Shown here piece after piece: positions 1 through 14,500 of a DNA stretch of 64,000 nucleotides. Within the stretch, counting starts at the first letter, position 1; the number at the start of each line of letters is the position of its first letter. A model generated the notes under the pieces. That model did not search any database. It was not told where the DNA came from and worked only from the letters and a program-made list of their open reading frames with translations. The position numbers were made by a program, and so were the translations under genes. Origin of the DNA: Cymbidium sinense (Eukaryota; Streptophyta; Magnoliopsida; Asparagales; Orchidaceae). Location: contig CM038217.1 in the NCBI GenBank assembly GCA_021442155.1, forward strand, positions 146,569,143 through 146,633,142, given 5' to 3'.

Positions 1-3000
1 AGTAGTCACATCAGGACTCACCGTCAACAGGTGGCTGACACACTTTCTCGTGGAACATTCGATCTAAAATCGAACAACCATGATTAAATCTCATGGTTAA
101 GGAGTAAATAGAGAGGATTATATGCGTGATCTAATCAGAGCTATCCGTTCTGATCACGTAGAATGGGCAACCCATGATCTATCTTCTCTCGAGTGAAGAG
201 AGATGGAGATCGTCCATTATTTTTCACTCGATCCGAGCTCACCCGAGCTCGAATGGAGATCAAATCAATCCCACACCTTCATGGAGGCAAAACAAAGAGA
301 TCCAATGATGGAGATTCATGACATGAAACTTTCTTTCATAAAAAACTAACCCATTTTTATACAATGATCAGTTTTGAGAAATTACCTCACCAAAGCTAAT
401 GTCTGGTGGTGATCGACAGGTATTTTAGTTTAGCGAAGCCCATTGAGAGCTTGGCTTGATTTGGGGTAGATCGCTTGGTAGACTAACTCACGTGCTTGGG
501 TGCCTCAGCTTTGATCAAACTATGACTTCTGGTGGCTTTGGAACTTAAGGGATGATTTGAGTTACCTCGAGGGAGTATGGAGATGGTGCATGCACAAGGA
601 ATTGGAGTTTGATGTAGTGGAGAAGAAGTATGAATCAAAATTGAGATGCCCTATTTTAGTTTCACACATAGAGTTGAAATATCAATCAAGGGAGATTCAG
701 GGTGCTCTAGGAAGCTCTCTGGGATTTCAAAAATACTCACGGAACTCACTTAGTGTGAATGGTGATAAATCCCGCTTGAATTGAAGGAGTATACCCCTCA
801 ATCGTATGTGATGGATGAATGGGATCCGTCCCTGAATTTTTGCTGATTCGCCACCATCAAAGCATAAGAGGGGTCATCGTCAGGTCCACATGACATCCCA
901 GGGTTGGAGGAAGCTGTGGCAAGAAGCTATGTGGGGAGACATTTCCTTCCTTGCACCCACATTGGCCCATGGGGGGGAGAGGAAGTGTGCTTCCTTAGGT
1001 CCATGGTATGTCCTAAGCATGCTTAGGTTGGGCTAGGCAGGATAGGTATCCTTTGTTAGAAAGTTTGATGGCTGCCCATAAGAGGAGAAAGTGGAATTTG
1101 CTACTTATGAAAAGAATCCAATGCAAATGAGGTGTGTCTAATGATTAATTCCCTTGGATGAGGTCCACTTTACTTTTGGGATGATTTTGGGCTGACCTAG
1201 GGTTAATTTGGGTCAGGTTTGGTCAGCCATTAGGGTCCTATGGGTTGGTTTGGGGTGGTTTGGCTTCATTTGGTCAAAATGTGCTCATTTGGGTTCATGT
1301 TGGTTGTGTTGACCAATTGGTCAAATTGGGTCAAACCAAGGGTAGGGTTAGCTTCATATGATGATTTAGAATGTTTTGGTTCAATTGATTTTTATTGGTT
1401 TGACTTAGTTTTGGTTTTCGCTCATTTGGATTCAAATGGGTGAAATGGGTCAAGTTGGCCAATTTGACCAATTTGACCAAACTCGGTTGGTTAGGTGTTG
1501 GTTCATGTTCAATTGGATAATTGAAAATGATTGTAGGCTTTGGTTTGATTTCATTTGGATTTAATTTGAATTTTTTCCAATTTGACCTTTTAGGCCAATT
1601 GCTAGATTTTGACCTCAAATTGCTCACTTTGGTCAAGTTCAATAAATAATTTGGAGTGAACTTGAGCCATTGGTTGCAATCAATTTGGGTTTCATGATTT
1701 GACCCATTTTGGCTTTTTAGGCCAATTTGGGTCAAGTTAGGTCAAATGATCAATTGGATTTGGTTTAGCTCGATTAAGGGTTTGGTCATGTTCAATCATT
1801 GATTATGAATGGGTTTGAATCAATGGTTTCAATTAATTTGATATATTATGGTTTTGGCTGATTTGAGTTTCATTTAAGCTAAAGGTTGACTTGTTCGAAG
1901 GTCCAAGTTGACTTGGTTTGACCCAATTCAAGATAGTTGATCACCCTAGGATAATTGTTGATCATGATATGAGGTTTGGATAGGCTTGGTTCAATCCAAT
2001 TTGGGTTAGATTAGAACTTGGCTCAAAAGGATCTCTTAGTTCAAGTGGACTTAAATGGGTCAATTAGTTTGGTTTGGCTTGATTCAACTTTAGTTGAACT
2101 CATATATGAGCCTAGTATTGAAATATAAATCCAACTACAATCAAATTGGAGTTTAGTGGATTTTGGCTCATTTGAAGTTTTCAAGCTAAAAAGGCTAACT
2201 TGGGCTTAACTTAGGTTGACTTGAGTTTGGTTTGATAATTATAGTTTATGTTTTTATTTGGGTGAGTAATTGAAGGAATGATTGCTTCATGAAGAAATCC
2301 ATGGGTTTTGAATTGATTTGGATAGGATTTGGCCAAATTCAAGAAATTGGCTTAAAAGGCTAAAATTAGAAATTTGATTTGATTATTTGATTTCGATCAT
2401 TTGGATTTACATTTCATTTATATTTGTGAATATAAATGAAGGTATAAATGATTCATGAGAAAATCACTTGAATTTGGAGTGATTTGGAAGCAAGTTTGAC
2501 CAAGTTTAAGGATGTAGGTGAAAAGGGCTTAAGTAGAGAATTGATTTAGTTTGATTTATTATTGGTCATTAAAGGGTGGGTTCCATTTTTATTTGTGAAT
2601 ATAAATGAAGGAATAATTTATTTATAAAGAGATCAATTGAGGTTGGGTTAATTTGGGTTGAGATTCGATCAAGCCTATGGAGGTAGGTCCATATGGATTA
2701 AGAAAGGTCTTGATTTGGTGTGATTTAGTTTGATTTGATTTGACTCATTTGAATTTAGATTTCATTTATATTTATAAATATAAATGAATGAATGATTGAT
2801 TCATAAATAAATCAATCAAGTTTGATTTTATTTAAAGAGGGTTTTGGCTAAGCATATGAAGGTGGTTCATATGGCTTAGTGTGGAGAAAAATTTCTATAG
2901 GGTTGCCTTTCAAATATGTGGTGAGAAAAGAAAGGACAAGACTATAAAAATTCATCTTTTTAGGATGCCACATAGATCTGCAGATGTGCTTTTTTTGGTG

Positions 3001-6000
3001 ATCGAGTACGTCATCAAGGAATAGTGTACTATCTCGAAAGATAAAAGTGACTACCCTTTAATGGACCTAATCATCTCAATCAAGATTCCTAAGGATAAAT
3101 CGCATATGTACTGAGATTCTTTCCTACTTTACAAAGGAAAATAAAAGGGTTTATTTTAAATCGTTCGTTAAGTTCTCTGTGGGTAAGCCCCATAGTTAAT
3201 TACATCCTAAGGAATGGAGATTCCTTAGGAAAACTCTCAATTAAAGTAAATGATCATTATCTTCAAATATTTTAATAGGAAATGACTATCAATCGATTGG
3301 TTCATTTTTTTAGAATCAAATGGGATTGATCAAAGAGAGGGATTTATTATCAAAGCCAAAATGGAAGATAAGTAGGAGATGCCCACGATGCTAGGAAATC
3401 CAGCGAGCATCTCAAACTATCCTATGGTTGGGCTTTACATTTTTGAAATTAATTTAGTTTATTTGAGTTACATTTTTCATTTAAAATTTAGGAATTATGA
3501 TTTCTTAATACGAGATTAAGGAAATGCCTAAGAGGTGAGGAATTAATCTTATGGCCCCTACAGGGAGAAGCAACCTCAGAACTTAAATCTAGGGAGATTC
3601 GGCAATAGCCAAAAGCATAACCTAAATCTAAGGTGAAAATGCGTATTTGATTTACCTCCATAAGAGAGGACAAACCACCCGACAGCTTGGACTTACAACT
3701 GCCTGGGGGTGGCCACCAACTAATTCCTCTTAAGATTTTAAATACATGTAGGCAAGTCATATGCTTTATGCAAGATAGTTAGGCTATTATTTATTTAGAA
3801 AGAGACTAAGTCCTTAAACTCACTCCCTAAAGAGACTAGATCATGTAGGGACATGCTTCAAATGACCTAAATCTAATGCAATTCAAATTTCATTATATTT
3901 TCATTTTTGGACAATTATTTTGACTCACGCTAATAGGATTCATACACCTAATGCATGAGAAATAAAGTTATTGGCCAAAATCAGTGAGAGGGGAGGAGAT
4001 GCATTTCAACCATGGCTCTCAAAGCTCAAGCCAAGTTCCTTTGGCAAAGGTGAAAGCCCTCCAATCAAGAGTAAAATGAGATGATATTATACATGATATT
4101 ATAAAAGAAATACTCATCCATCTAAAGGGTTGCTAATCCTTTTATCTTGACTTTAAACCTAAGCTTTAGGTGAGGTTATGAGTTGTTTAATCTTAATTTT
4201 GAGTTATTAAGTTTGGTAAAAGATTTATTTTTCCTTAAAGATCCTAATCCACATCTAGGCCATACATAAAGCAAGGAAAAAAACTAGGAAAAATATGTCA
4301 CTTAATGCACAAGCTAAACAAATCATCAATCAATTTATAAAGCTAATCGCAAAAAGAATAAAAGGCCGTTGTGGTTGGGCACCATCGCACAAACCCAAAA
4401 ATATCAAATTGAGTAGTCGAGTCTACTTACATAACACGGATTACAAATGAATTAAATTACAATTAAGCAAGAAATTCATTGTTATGGGGTGGGGGCGGTC
4501 TTCAAGCTTCATTTCTTCTTTCATCTTTTCTTCTTTTTTCTTCTTTTCTTCTTTCTTCTTTGGTTCTTTCTTTTGGATGGTTGGAAGGTGGATGCTCCAA
4601 GGCTTCACATGGTGAATAAGATAGGATCTTATGCCCAATGTTCATCATAATCCCCATAACAATCATTTCAAAATCCTAATTACACAAATTTACATGAAAA
4701 GGAAAAGAATGGAAATCTAACTAACACCTGTATAATAGAGATTAGCTAAAACAACCCACACAAATCCTAAGCATGTATATTGAACTTATCACCCCACACA
4801 TGGGTGACTAAGTCCACCTGGTCTATTGGATTATGCTTAGGGGTATAAGCACCTGCAAGCAAAAGCATTTATATTTTTACTTATGATGGTGCCCCTTAAG
4901 CACAATCCCCTGCAGAAAATAATGATTAGACTAAGAGCGTCCTACCATTCATTCTATGAGCATACACCCTAACATCCAATCTAAAACATATATCATAAAA
5001 CAAAACATCAAACCAGCACCACCCTAACCTAAAGCTAGAAGTTGTGACTTGGGCTATTGTGTGTGCTTTGAAGGTTTGTGTGGTATGCTAAGCTATGGAT
5101 TTAGGTCAAATTTTCTAAGTGTGAAAACATGTTTAACTTAGAGGAGGGTTTCATTTAAGTTGTTTAATTATTTTGGGTTAATTTTATTTTATGTTTTGAT
5201 TATGTTCAAGTGAATCCTACAATTAATTACTAAGTTGTAAAGAGAGGGAAAGAGAAGGAAACTTCTCTTTCCTTCCCTAACCTAAGTAATCTCTAAAGTA
5301 GATTCATATTTTTGTTTCGTTTAGTGAATGTTTTGATTAAATCCTTTAATTAATCCTATGTTTAGATAAACTCTAAACAACCCTATTCAAAAACAAAGGC
5401 ATTTTAAAATTTAGTAAAATGAATTAAATCCACATAACACACATCACTTCATTCCTTTCCTAACATATACAACATGCATATGAATGAATCCTAAGCATAA
5501 CTATACATACAAATCAGAATATTTAACATACTTCATGATGCATGCTAAGTAATCCATTTAAGGAAATTTAGAAGTTTACTATGCATGATTTTTCTTGAGT
5601 AGAAAAAGGTTTCTGTATCCAATTTTTTACATACACACATGAAAGTAAGAAAGGCATAAGTGAGTACATAACAACAGATTGTTAAGGAAGGTACAAGACC
5701 TACTTAGGGATACTTAAAGCCTCGTAACCTCGGAGTTTTCCAGACTAATATACCACTTTCCTTAAATACAAACATGTGTATAAAAGAAATAGATTGGAAA
5801 GAAAGAATGCAAAAGTTGTATTAATTGATTCATTTTGTTTATACAATTTATGTATGCAAGTATAGGTAACCCTCCTCAGGTAATAGCATAGGGATGAATA
5901 GGATATGGAATTAGGTAAGTGTTAGGTTCTTTTCAAATGAACCATATATCTTATCAACTCCTATTCAAAACTATACTAATATAAGAGAGAAAGGAAAACT

Positions 6001-7438
6001 ATACTAAGCACATCCTTATATTTTCTTCATATGCAAGCTTATAATTAAAATATAAGTAGCACACTTTCAGATTTGATAATTGATTTATATGTTTTGAAAA
6101 TAATTTGAATTTAGTAGTGATAATAGCCACAAATATTTCTACTTTAGCCAACACATACAAATTTGCATAAAGTAAATAATTTCATTTTTAAATTTGAATT
6201 TGAAAAATATGAATGCATGAAACCACATGACATACAAATTTAACATGTTGGGGAAAGAATCAAAGCAATGATAGCATGTAAACACATTCACTTTAATTAA
6301 ATCCAAAAGACATTCTTATGGAATAAGAAAGTTTAAAATAAATCAAAGTGTATTCAATGTGATTTTTATTTAGTTTTAAGTTTAATTTAATTTTGAAAAA
6401 GTGAATTGAATTTATTGTTCCTAACCCATTCCCACATGTGTTTGACATTTTTGTTTAATTTTTAGATGATTAGATTCATTTTTATGTATTAATTAGGTTA
6501 ATGTATAAATTAAGCATGTTAATTAACCCTTACCTACACCACCTTAGTATAGTTAACCAAATAATTATGAGCCAATGAGATGGAATAAAAACTCACAAGG
6601 AATTTAAAATTGTAATGCACCTAGGAAGAAAGGGGTCTAATGCAATTTGACTCATGATTAATGGTTAATTAAGCTAAGGGGTTTTACTTAACTAATTTCA
6701 AAACACCCCTTCGCACATATGAATTGGGTTTTGATTTCCTTAATTGAACTTAGGCTCTTAAACACCTAAGCATCTACCCAAAGTAGATTAATTAAGTTTT
6801 GGAAGTTTTTTAGAATTCTTATAAATTAATTAAGGGGATAAATAACAAATTAACCCTTAAGTAAGAGAGGATTAAGGAAAAAAAGGGGTTTAGGGAATAG
6901 CTTAGGGAAAATATCCCAAAATATTTCCTAAGCCTCCTACTCACTGGATCTAACCTTAATCAACCTTAATAATGGATCAAAACACTAATCCAAACCCTAA
7001 TTATCCTTAATTAAGTTAAGGGAGTAATTAGGAAACATATTTGTAAATCCCCCAATTAAACCTTCAATAAATCCCAAGAAAATTAAGGGAGGTAGAGGTC
7101 ATCCCCTAAAACATAGCCAAGATTTTTGAGATTAATCAGAGATTAATTAAGAAGTAATTAGCAAAATATGATTTCTAGTAAAACCCAAAATCAGAGAAAA
7201 GGATAATTCAAAATTCAATGAAATCATTTTTTAAAATATTCTAGGTTGAATTATCTTTTCATAGGATTTTATCTCATATTTTTCTAATTTTATTGAGAGA
7301 GATATGATTTTAAAAGATCAGGAGATTAATTAATCATTAATTAAATCCCAAACTAATCCCTCGGCTCACAGCGTGACACACGGTGGCAGCGGTCAACGTG
7401 CTTTACATGCGTTGCACCGTGAGCCCATTACTTAAATA
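1..7438. repeat. Long-period non-coding repeat, unit A
   Basis: This is the first of three head-to-tail copies of a long non-coding unit; it runs off the left edge. The word TCACATC at position 6 matches positions about 7439 (unit B) and 15968 (unit C). The order of landmarks is shared with B: a zone rich in GGTCAA and TTGACC (about 1200-2100), about three copies of a 175-bp sub-repeat around the word GAATATAAATGA (about 2400-2800), a segment with CCATAGTTAATTACA (near 3190), a segment with GAGGTGAGGA (near 3533), and a closing block with AATAAATCCCAAGAA (near 7066). The last three have counterparts about 8.44-8.56 kb downstream. No reading frame is conserved between copies, so the short ORFs here are chance. 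It could be a tandem of long LTRs or of a large non-autonomous retroelement, but no primer-binding site or polypurine tract was identified. Confidence 0.7.
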
Positions 7439-9845
7439 TCACATCAAGTGGCGGCGCAACAACAGGACGCGCTTTGATCTCTGCCGTTTGATCAAAGATC
7501 AGATGACCGGAGATCATCCCGCGGTTTATAAAAGGATTATTAATTCTAAAATGTTGGAATAATCTCAGCCATCCATCCAAAATGCACAGTGGATGGCCAA
7601 GATGTCCCCAATTTTTCCCCTAGGATCAATAGAGATCATCCATGATCTAGGAGAAGATTCAATTTTGATTGAGCTCAGATTGGAACAAGACTTTACCCAC
7701 ACCATCTAAAGCCAATAAGGAGCATATCCAATGGTGGATCTTGCATGACTTGAAAATTCCTTTCATAAAAGACCAACACCTCCTATGCTTGGTGGTCAGA
7801 AAATTCCATACCTCGTCAGAGGTGACCATCGGTGCTCGATGAGGTAGCTTGGTGGAGATGAAGCCTGCTGAAATTCTCGCTTCGTGGATTACTCTATGGA
7901 CCAATGCCACTTGATCTCCCTTGCAGCTTTGATCCAATTGAAGTTCTCCTTGCTCTAGGAACTCAAATGGATGCTTGGGGTGCACTCAAATTGGTCCTCA
8001 GAGGAAGTGTGCAAGAGGAATTGCAGTAGATTTTAGTGTAGAGGAAATTGAATATTCAAAGGAGCTCCCATATTTTCCAATGGAGAAAATCAAGAAAGCA
8101 ACTTTTCAAATCCCTCTTAAAATGCTTAGGAAGGCTCTCTGATCTTTTCTAACACTCTCTAGGGCTTAATCGAATTAGGGAATGATGATTTTGAATTGAG
8201 TTAGGGGGAGTATATCTCCCCCTAAGGCAATCGGATGGTCGACACCTCCTTTACCATTTTGATCTAATTGCTCAAATTGGAGAGGTTGTTTGATCTATTT
8301 TGAGTTGGCACATGATCAATTTGAGGCCTTAAGTGGATTTCCAAACTCCATGTCCATTAAATTAGGTGGAGGAGGGATTTGGAATGAGCCAATTGGGCTG
8401 ACCCGAACCCATTCGGTTGGGTGCACCACTCTTCATTAGGTCCCCTTGAGCTATTAGGAAGACATCAAGTTGATATGAAGAGGGCGTGGCCAATTTACCC
8501 ATGGATTAGTCCATAATTTGTTATATGGCCTTGGGGTGGAATGATCATTTTGTTAAATTCTTTTTCAATTTGGATATATTGGGTATGTGGAGAAACTAGG
8601 CTTGGCCAAGTTTCATGAGATTTGGAATTTATTTGATAAGGTTTGGATCATGTTGACCCATTTAGATCAAAATAGGTCAACTTGGGTCAAGTAGACCAAT
8701 TCAAATTAGGTCAAACTAAAGGTTGGGTCAAGTTCATATGACCATTTGAAATATTTTGGTGGCTTTGATTTGGTTCAATTTGGATTAGTTTTGAATTTGG
8801 CTCACATGACTTGATTTAGGTCAAATGGGTCAAGTTGACCTATTTGACCCATTTGACCTATTTGGTCTAGATCATGGGTAGGTTTAGGTTTGGTTGGTCA
8901 TACGAAGTGAATTGGTATCTTTATTTCCAATCAATTTTGGTTAAGTTTGAATTTGGCTCAACATGACCACTTTAGGTCAAGTTGGGTCTAAGGTTAATTG
9001 GAATAGGTTAGGTCTAGTTAGATGATTGAGGCTTTGGTCAAGTTTAACAAGTGATTTGGAATGAACTTGACCTATTGGTTCCAATCAATTTGGCTTCAAT
9101 CAAGTTTTGACACATTCTGACTTTTTAGGTGAAGTTGAGTCAACTTGGGTCAAGTGGCCAATTGGGCTAGGTTAGGCTCAAATGATGGCTTGGTCAAGTT
9201 CAAACATAGGTCATGAATGAACTTAGATCAATAGTGTCAATCAATTTGGCCTATGGTGGTTTTTGGCTATATTAGGTTTCATTTTTAGCTAAGTGTTGAC
9301 TTGGTCAACCCTTAGGTTTGACTTAGTTTGACCTAATTTGATTAATTGATCATCCCATGATGATTGTTAATCATGATGAGAGGCATAGGTGAGTTTGGTT
9401 CAATCCAATTTGGTTAGGATTAGAATTTGGCTTTGTGCATTTTTAGGTCACTTTGGGTCAAGTGAGCCTGGGTCAAATGGCTTGGTCAAAGCTTGATTTG
9501 AGTTTGATTGAACTTGTATATGGACTTATGATTGAAATATAAATTCATTTGCAAGTGATTTGAAGTCAAATGGGTTTTAGTTCTTTTGATAATTGCATAT
9601 TCAAAGGAAGAATATGAAAGGATTTTGGCTTTGATTTTTGAATTGATTTCTGATTTGGTGATTGGAGTTTGTATTTATTTTTGAATTAATGATTGTAGGG
9701 TTGATTGAATCATGAAGGAAAATTAAGAGTTTGGCTTGATCTGAAGTTGATTTGGCTAAGTTCAAGATTTTGACTTGAAAGGCTTACGTTGGATTTTGAG
9801 TGGATTTGAGTTTGATTTTTGGAATTGGTTTTGATTGTTTGAATT

Positions 9846-10640
9846 TATATTTCATTTATATATGTGAATATAAATGAGAATATAAATTGATCATGAGAAA
9901 ATTTCAAGGATTTGAAGTGGTTTAATCATGATTTGGGCTAAGTCCATTAAGAGGGATTTAAAGGACCTAAAAAATTTTAGAGTAGGGATTTGAATTTTTG
10001 AATTTGATTTGATTGATTTATATTTATATTTCATTTATATATATGAATATTAATGAGGATATAAATGAATTATAATAAAATCTCATGAGTTTGATTTGAT
10101 TTTATCATGATTTAGGCTAAGTCCATTAATGAAAAATTAAGGACTTAAGAAAGATTTTATATTTTGAATTTAATTTGAGGATTTGATTTAATTGATTTAT
10201 ATTTATATTTCATTTATAGACATGAATATAAATGAGAATATAAATTAGTTTTGAGAAAATCCCATGAGTTTTAATTGGTTTAGATCATGATTAGGCTAAG
10301 TCCTTAAGGGAAAACTTAAAGGACTTAGGAAAATTTTAGATTTGGAATTTGATTTGATTGATTTGTATTTATATTTCATTTATATATGTCAATATAAATG
10401 AGAATATAAATTAATTATGAGAAAATCTCAAAGATTTGAATTGGTTTTGATCAAGATTTTGGTTAAGTCCTTAAGGGAAAACTTAAAGGACTTAGGAAAA
10501 TTTTAGATTTGGAATTTGATTTGTGGATTTGATTTGATTGATTTGTATTTATATTTTATTTATATATGTGAATATAAATGAGAATATAAATGAATTATGA
10601 GAAAATCTCAAAGATTTGAATTGGTTTTGATCAAGATTTT
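9846..10640. repeat. Tandem sub-repeat, about 175 bp, five copies
   Basis: The pattern ATTTCATTTATATATGTG followed by AATATAAATGAG recurs at about 9850, 10028, 10207, 10372 and 10551, giving spacings of about 165-179 bp. Each unit also carries a GAGAAAATC word and a TTGGTTTTGATCAAGATTTTGG-like stretch with a TTAAGTCC word. The same sub-repeat occurs about three times in units A (2400-2800) and C (18430-18800). The spacing is close to a nucleosome repeat, which may be chance. Confidence 0.7.
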
Positions 10641-10839
10641 GGTTAAGTCCTTAAGGGAAGATTAAGGACATAGAGAGATTTGGAACTTAGGAATTTTTAA
10701 GGATTTTAATCATGAGTTTCAATCATAGATTTCAATCATGGATTTTGATCATATGGAGTTGATTTAGATTTGGAGAAATTCAAATAAGATTGATTTGGAG
10801 TTTGACTTGAAGGAAGGAAAGTGAAGAATGGTTTAAGCT

Positions 10840-11515
10840 AAGGGTAGGAAATTTTCCTAACACCCCTAAGGCATGACCTATTCCTATGGATAACTCTTCT
10901 AAGTCTTCTAGGGATAGGTTGAGTGTCCACCTAATCACTAGATGTGTCCTAAGACTAAGGAACTCTTAAAGTCTAAGAGGAGTCCTATGCCTAAGACGGA
11001 GGGGTTGAGAGCTCATTCAAAAAATGAGGTCAAAACTTAGGAAGGGATTTTGAAATTTGAATTTGATTTTAGGGCTTCAATCATTTGGAATTGGATTTAA
11101 TTTGGAATTTGATTTGAGATTGAATGGATATTTGAGAAAATTAATTGAATTGGGGTTGATTTGAATTTAATTAAGGCTAAGTTCAGAAGTAAAATCAAAG
11201 GGCTTAGGAAGGGATTTGGAATTGGAATTTGATCATGGATTTCAATCATTTGATTTGGAATTTGATTTGAATTGGATTTAAGGTTTGGTTTGAGGAAGAG
11301 AGCATGTATTGGGTTTGACCCATAGGGTAGGCAAGCTTTCCTAAGTCCCTAAGGCATAACCTATTCCTATGGTTAAACCTTCTAAGTCTCTAGGCTTAGG
11401 TAAGTGTCCACCTAATCACTAGAAGTGTCTTAAGACTAAGGATCTCTTAATGTATATAAGAGTCTTAAATTTATGATGAGGAGGTTAAGAACTCACTTCA
11501 AAAGTGAGGTCAGCA
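10840..11515. repeat. Direct duplication of about 475 bp period
   Basis: A block with the words CCTAAGGCAT, CCTATTCCTATGG and CACCTAATCACTAGA, ending with AAAGTGAGGTCA, occurs near 10850-11030 and again near 11325-11515. A third version closes unit C (about 19185-19360), and none was found in unit A. It is non-coding. Confidence 0.6.
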
Positions 11516-14500
11516 GACACCTAAGGCATGTTGGGTCTTCGAATATACTAGAGATTTTTCTCTTACTTCATATGAATAAATAAAGCAGGATTTATATTAA
11601 ACTAAGTTTTAAAGTTTCTTATGGGGGCAAGCCTCCATAGTTAATTACACCCTAAGAAAGGTGAGTTCTTTAAGAATGCTCTCAATTAAAGTAAGTAATT
11701 GTTATCTCCAAAGATTTCAAGGATAAGACTACCAAAGGATTGGCTATGTTGGAAAATCAAGTCGGAAAGATCAAAGAGAAGACTTATTTTTGAAGCCAAA
11801 GAAAATGAGTAGGGAATGCTCATGATATTAGGAAACTTAGTGAGCATTCCAATCTATTCTATGGTTGGGCTTTATATGATTGAAATTGAAAAGAATTATC
11901 TTATTTGAGTTGAAATTTTATTAGATTATTAGGGCTTATAATCCACCAACACAAGGTTAGGAAAATGCCTAAGAGGTGAGGATTTATGCTTGTAGCCCGA
12001 AGGAAATAGCTACCTCGAATCCTAAATCTAGAGAGCTTTAGCAAGATCTAAAGCATGACATAAATCTAAGCAAAGATGGGTATATGGTTCACCTCCACAA
12101 GAGAGAGTAAGCTATTCGACCGTTGAACTTATAACCACCTAGAGTGGCAGCCAGCTAACTCCTCCTACACTTTAAAACTATGTAAAAAGTTATATAATTT
12201 TTCAATATAGTTAGGTTATTTTTATTTAAAAAGAGACTAAAGTCCTTAAACTAACTCCCTAAGAGATTAGAGCATGAGTGGTATGAATAATGACTTAATC
12301 TAATGAGAAATCTTTTTAAATTTTATTTTATTTTAACACTTCATTTTGACCAAGGCCATAAGATTTTTTTAAATGCCTAAATGCATGATAAAAATGGATT
12401 ATAGGCTAAATCAATAAGAAAGAGATGTTTTCCACCATAGAGGAGACCTTCAAAGGTTAAATCTTCCTCTATCTTGTAAGGATGGAAATCATCTCTTAGC
12501 AAGAGTGAAGTAATATGCATGCATGATGTGAGACATACAACATTCAGCTAAGGGGTTGCTAAATCTTTTAGTTATCTTGATTTAATGCTTGGGCTTTATA
12601 TGAGGTTATGAGTTATTTAAAACTTTAATTATGAGTTATAGTTGGGGTAGAAAGTTTAATTTTTTCCTAAGAGACTAATCGTATCCAGGCCATACAACAA
12701 ACACCAATCATAAAGAAACTATGAAGAGGCATGTAATTTCTAATGCACAAACTAAACATAACATCAAACATTTTTATAGCTACCGTAAAAGAATAAATGA
12801 TTTGGTGCGATCGGGTACTACCGTACAACCCGAAAATAAAAGATGGATAGCTGAGCTCTACCCTTATACATCCCGGAATATGAAGGAATAATTATAATTT
12901 ATAAATGAATAAATGTTATGGGGGATCTTCTTACCTTCATTCTTCGTGTCTTCATCTTCTTTCCCCCTTTGATTTGGATGTGCTTTAAGGCATCACATGG
13001 TACCCAGGACTAAACCTTCTGGCCAATGTTCATCTTATTCCCCCATAACACTAATCCTAATTCTTAATGCAAATTTACATTAAAAATAGAAAAAGTAAAT
13101 CTAACTGCACCTATAAAATAAGTGTTAACTAAACATATATATAATCCCAAGAAGTTATATTTATAATTTGGACGTAGCACCCTACACATGAGTAACTAAG
13201 ACCACCTGTCCTAACTTGGATTATATTTATGAGTTTAAGCAACCTACAAAAAGAGCATTTATACTTATTTTTAAGCACCCCTTAAGCACAATCCCTTACA
13301 TAAAATATGATTAGGCTAATCACGGCATAACAACTAGTCTATGAAATATACACCCTAATATCTAGTCTAAAATAATATATCAAAAAACCTAACATACATC
13401 ATACCATACACTGCATTAACATAAAGCTAGAAATGGTGACTTAGTTCTAATGTGTCTGTTAAGGTTTGTGTGGTGTGTCCTAACTAGGCATTAAGCTTAT
13501 GATTTTCTAAATGTGAAAGGATTTAATCATAAGAGGTTGACTTCACTTTAAGTGGTTTAATTGATTTTAGAATGTCATTTTGTGTTTTCTTTTGTTTCAT
13601 TTGACCTACACTTAGCAACTAAGTGTTATAAAGAGAATAAAAGAGGATTGCTCCCTTTTGTCCCTATCTTAAGTCACATTCTAAAGCATATTAATTAACT
13701 TAGTTTTCTTTAGTTAATGGCTTATTACATGTCTTAAATTAATCATAAGTTTAGGTTCACTTTAAATAATCATAATCAATATGAAAGACATCTTAAGATT
13801 AATTTGATCGAATTACTATCACATGACACATGTTAAATTATTCCTTTCCATCATATGTAACATGCATATGATTAAATCCTAAGTATATCTACACATACAA
13901 TATGTTTTAGCATACTTTGAATGATGGATGTGAGTATGTACATTTAGAGTTTATACTTTTCATTTGATTGAATTATCTTTTCATTTTAATTTAAAGCTCT
14001 ATCTAAATTCTTACACAAAAATACATATGGATGAAATTAAATAGGTACGTGTCATTGTTAACTAGGAAAGTGAGGTAATCAAATGACCTTCTTGGGGCTA
14101 ACTAAAGCTTCGTATTCTCAGGATGTCCAAATTATATACCATTACATTCAACCAAATGTAAATTTGCATACATGAATCATAAAAAAGAGGACTTCAAATC
14201 ACATGATTAATTAATTCAATCATTTGAATAATTACAAATGCATGTATTTTTTATAAACGAAAAAGGGTTCTAATTCTATAATTAAATACACACACACATG
14301 TATAAGAGACATAAGCTAGTACATGTCATAAAGGAAGTAAAACCATGCAAAAATTATATTTTTTTTTTACTTGATTAAAATATTTATGCAAATGAATTAA
14401 AGTTCTTATTCAAATTCTAATGTAGAAATACATGTAAATCAAATCAAATAAGTATTTGTCATTGTTAACTAGGGAAATGAGGTAATCAAATGACATCCTT

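Noticed and set aside
1331..1735. Minus-strand ORF of 134 codons in the GGTCAA-rich zone
   Set aside because: Its Asn/Pro/Lys/Thr-rich protein is a direct reading of the short repeated words; the equivalent parts of units B and C do not keep it open.
7659..7985. Minus-strand ORF of 108 codons in unit B
   Set aside because: The aligned parts of units A and C are not open in this frame.
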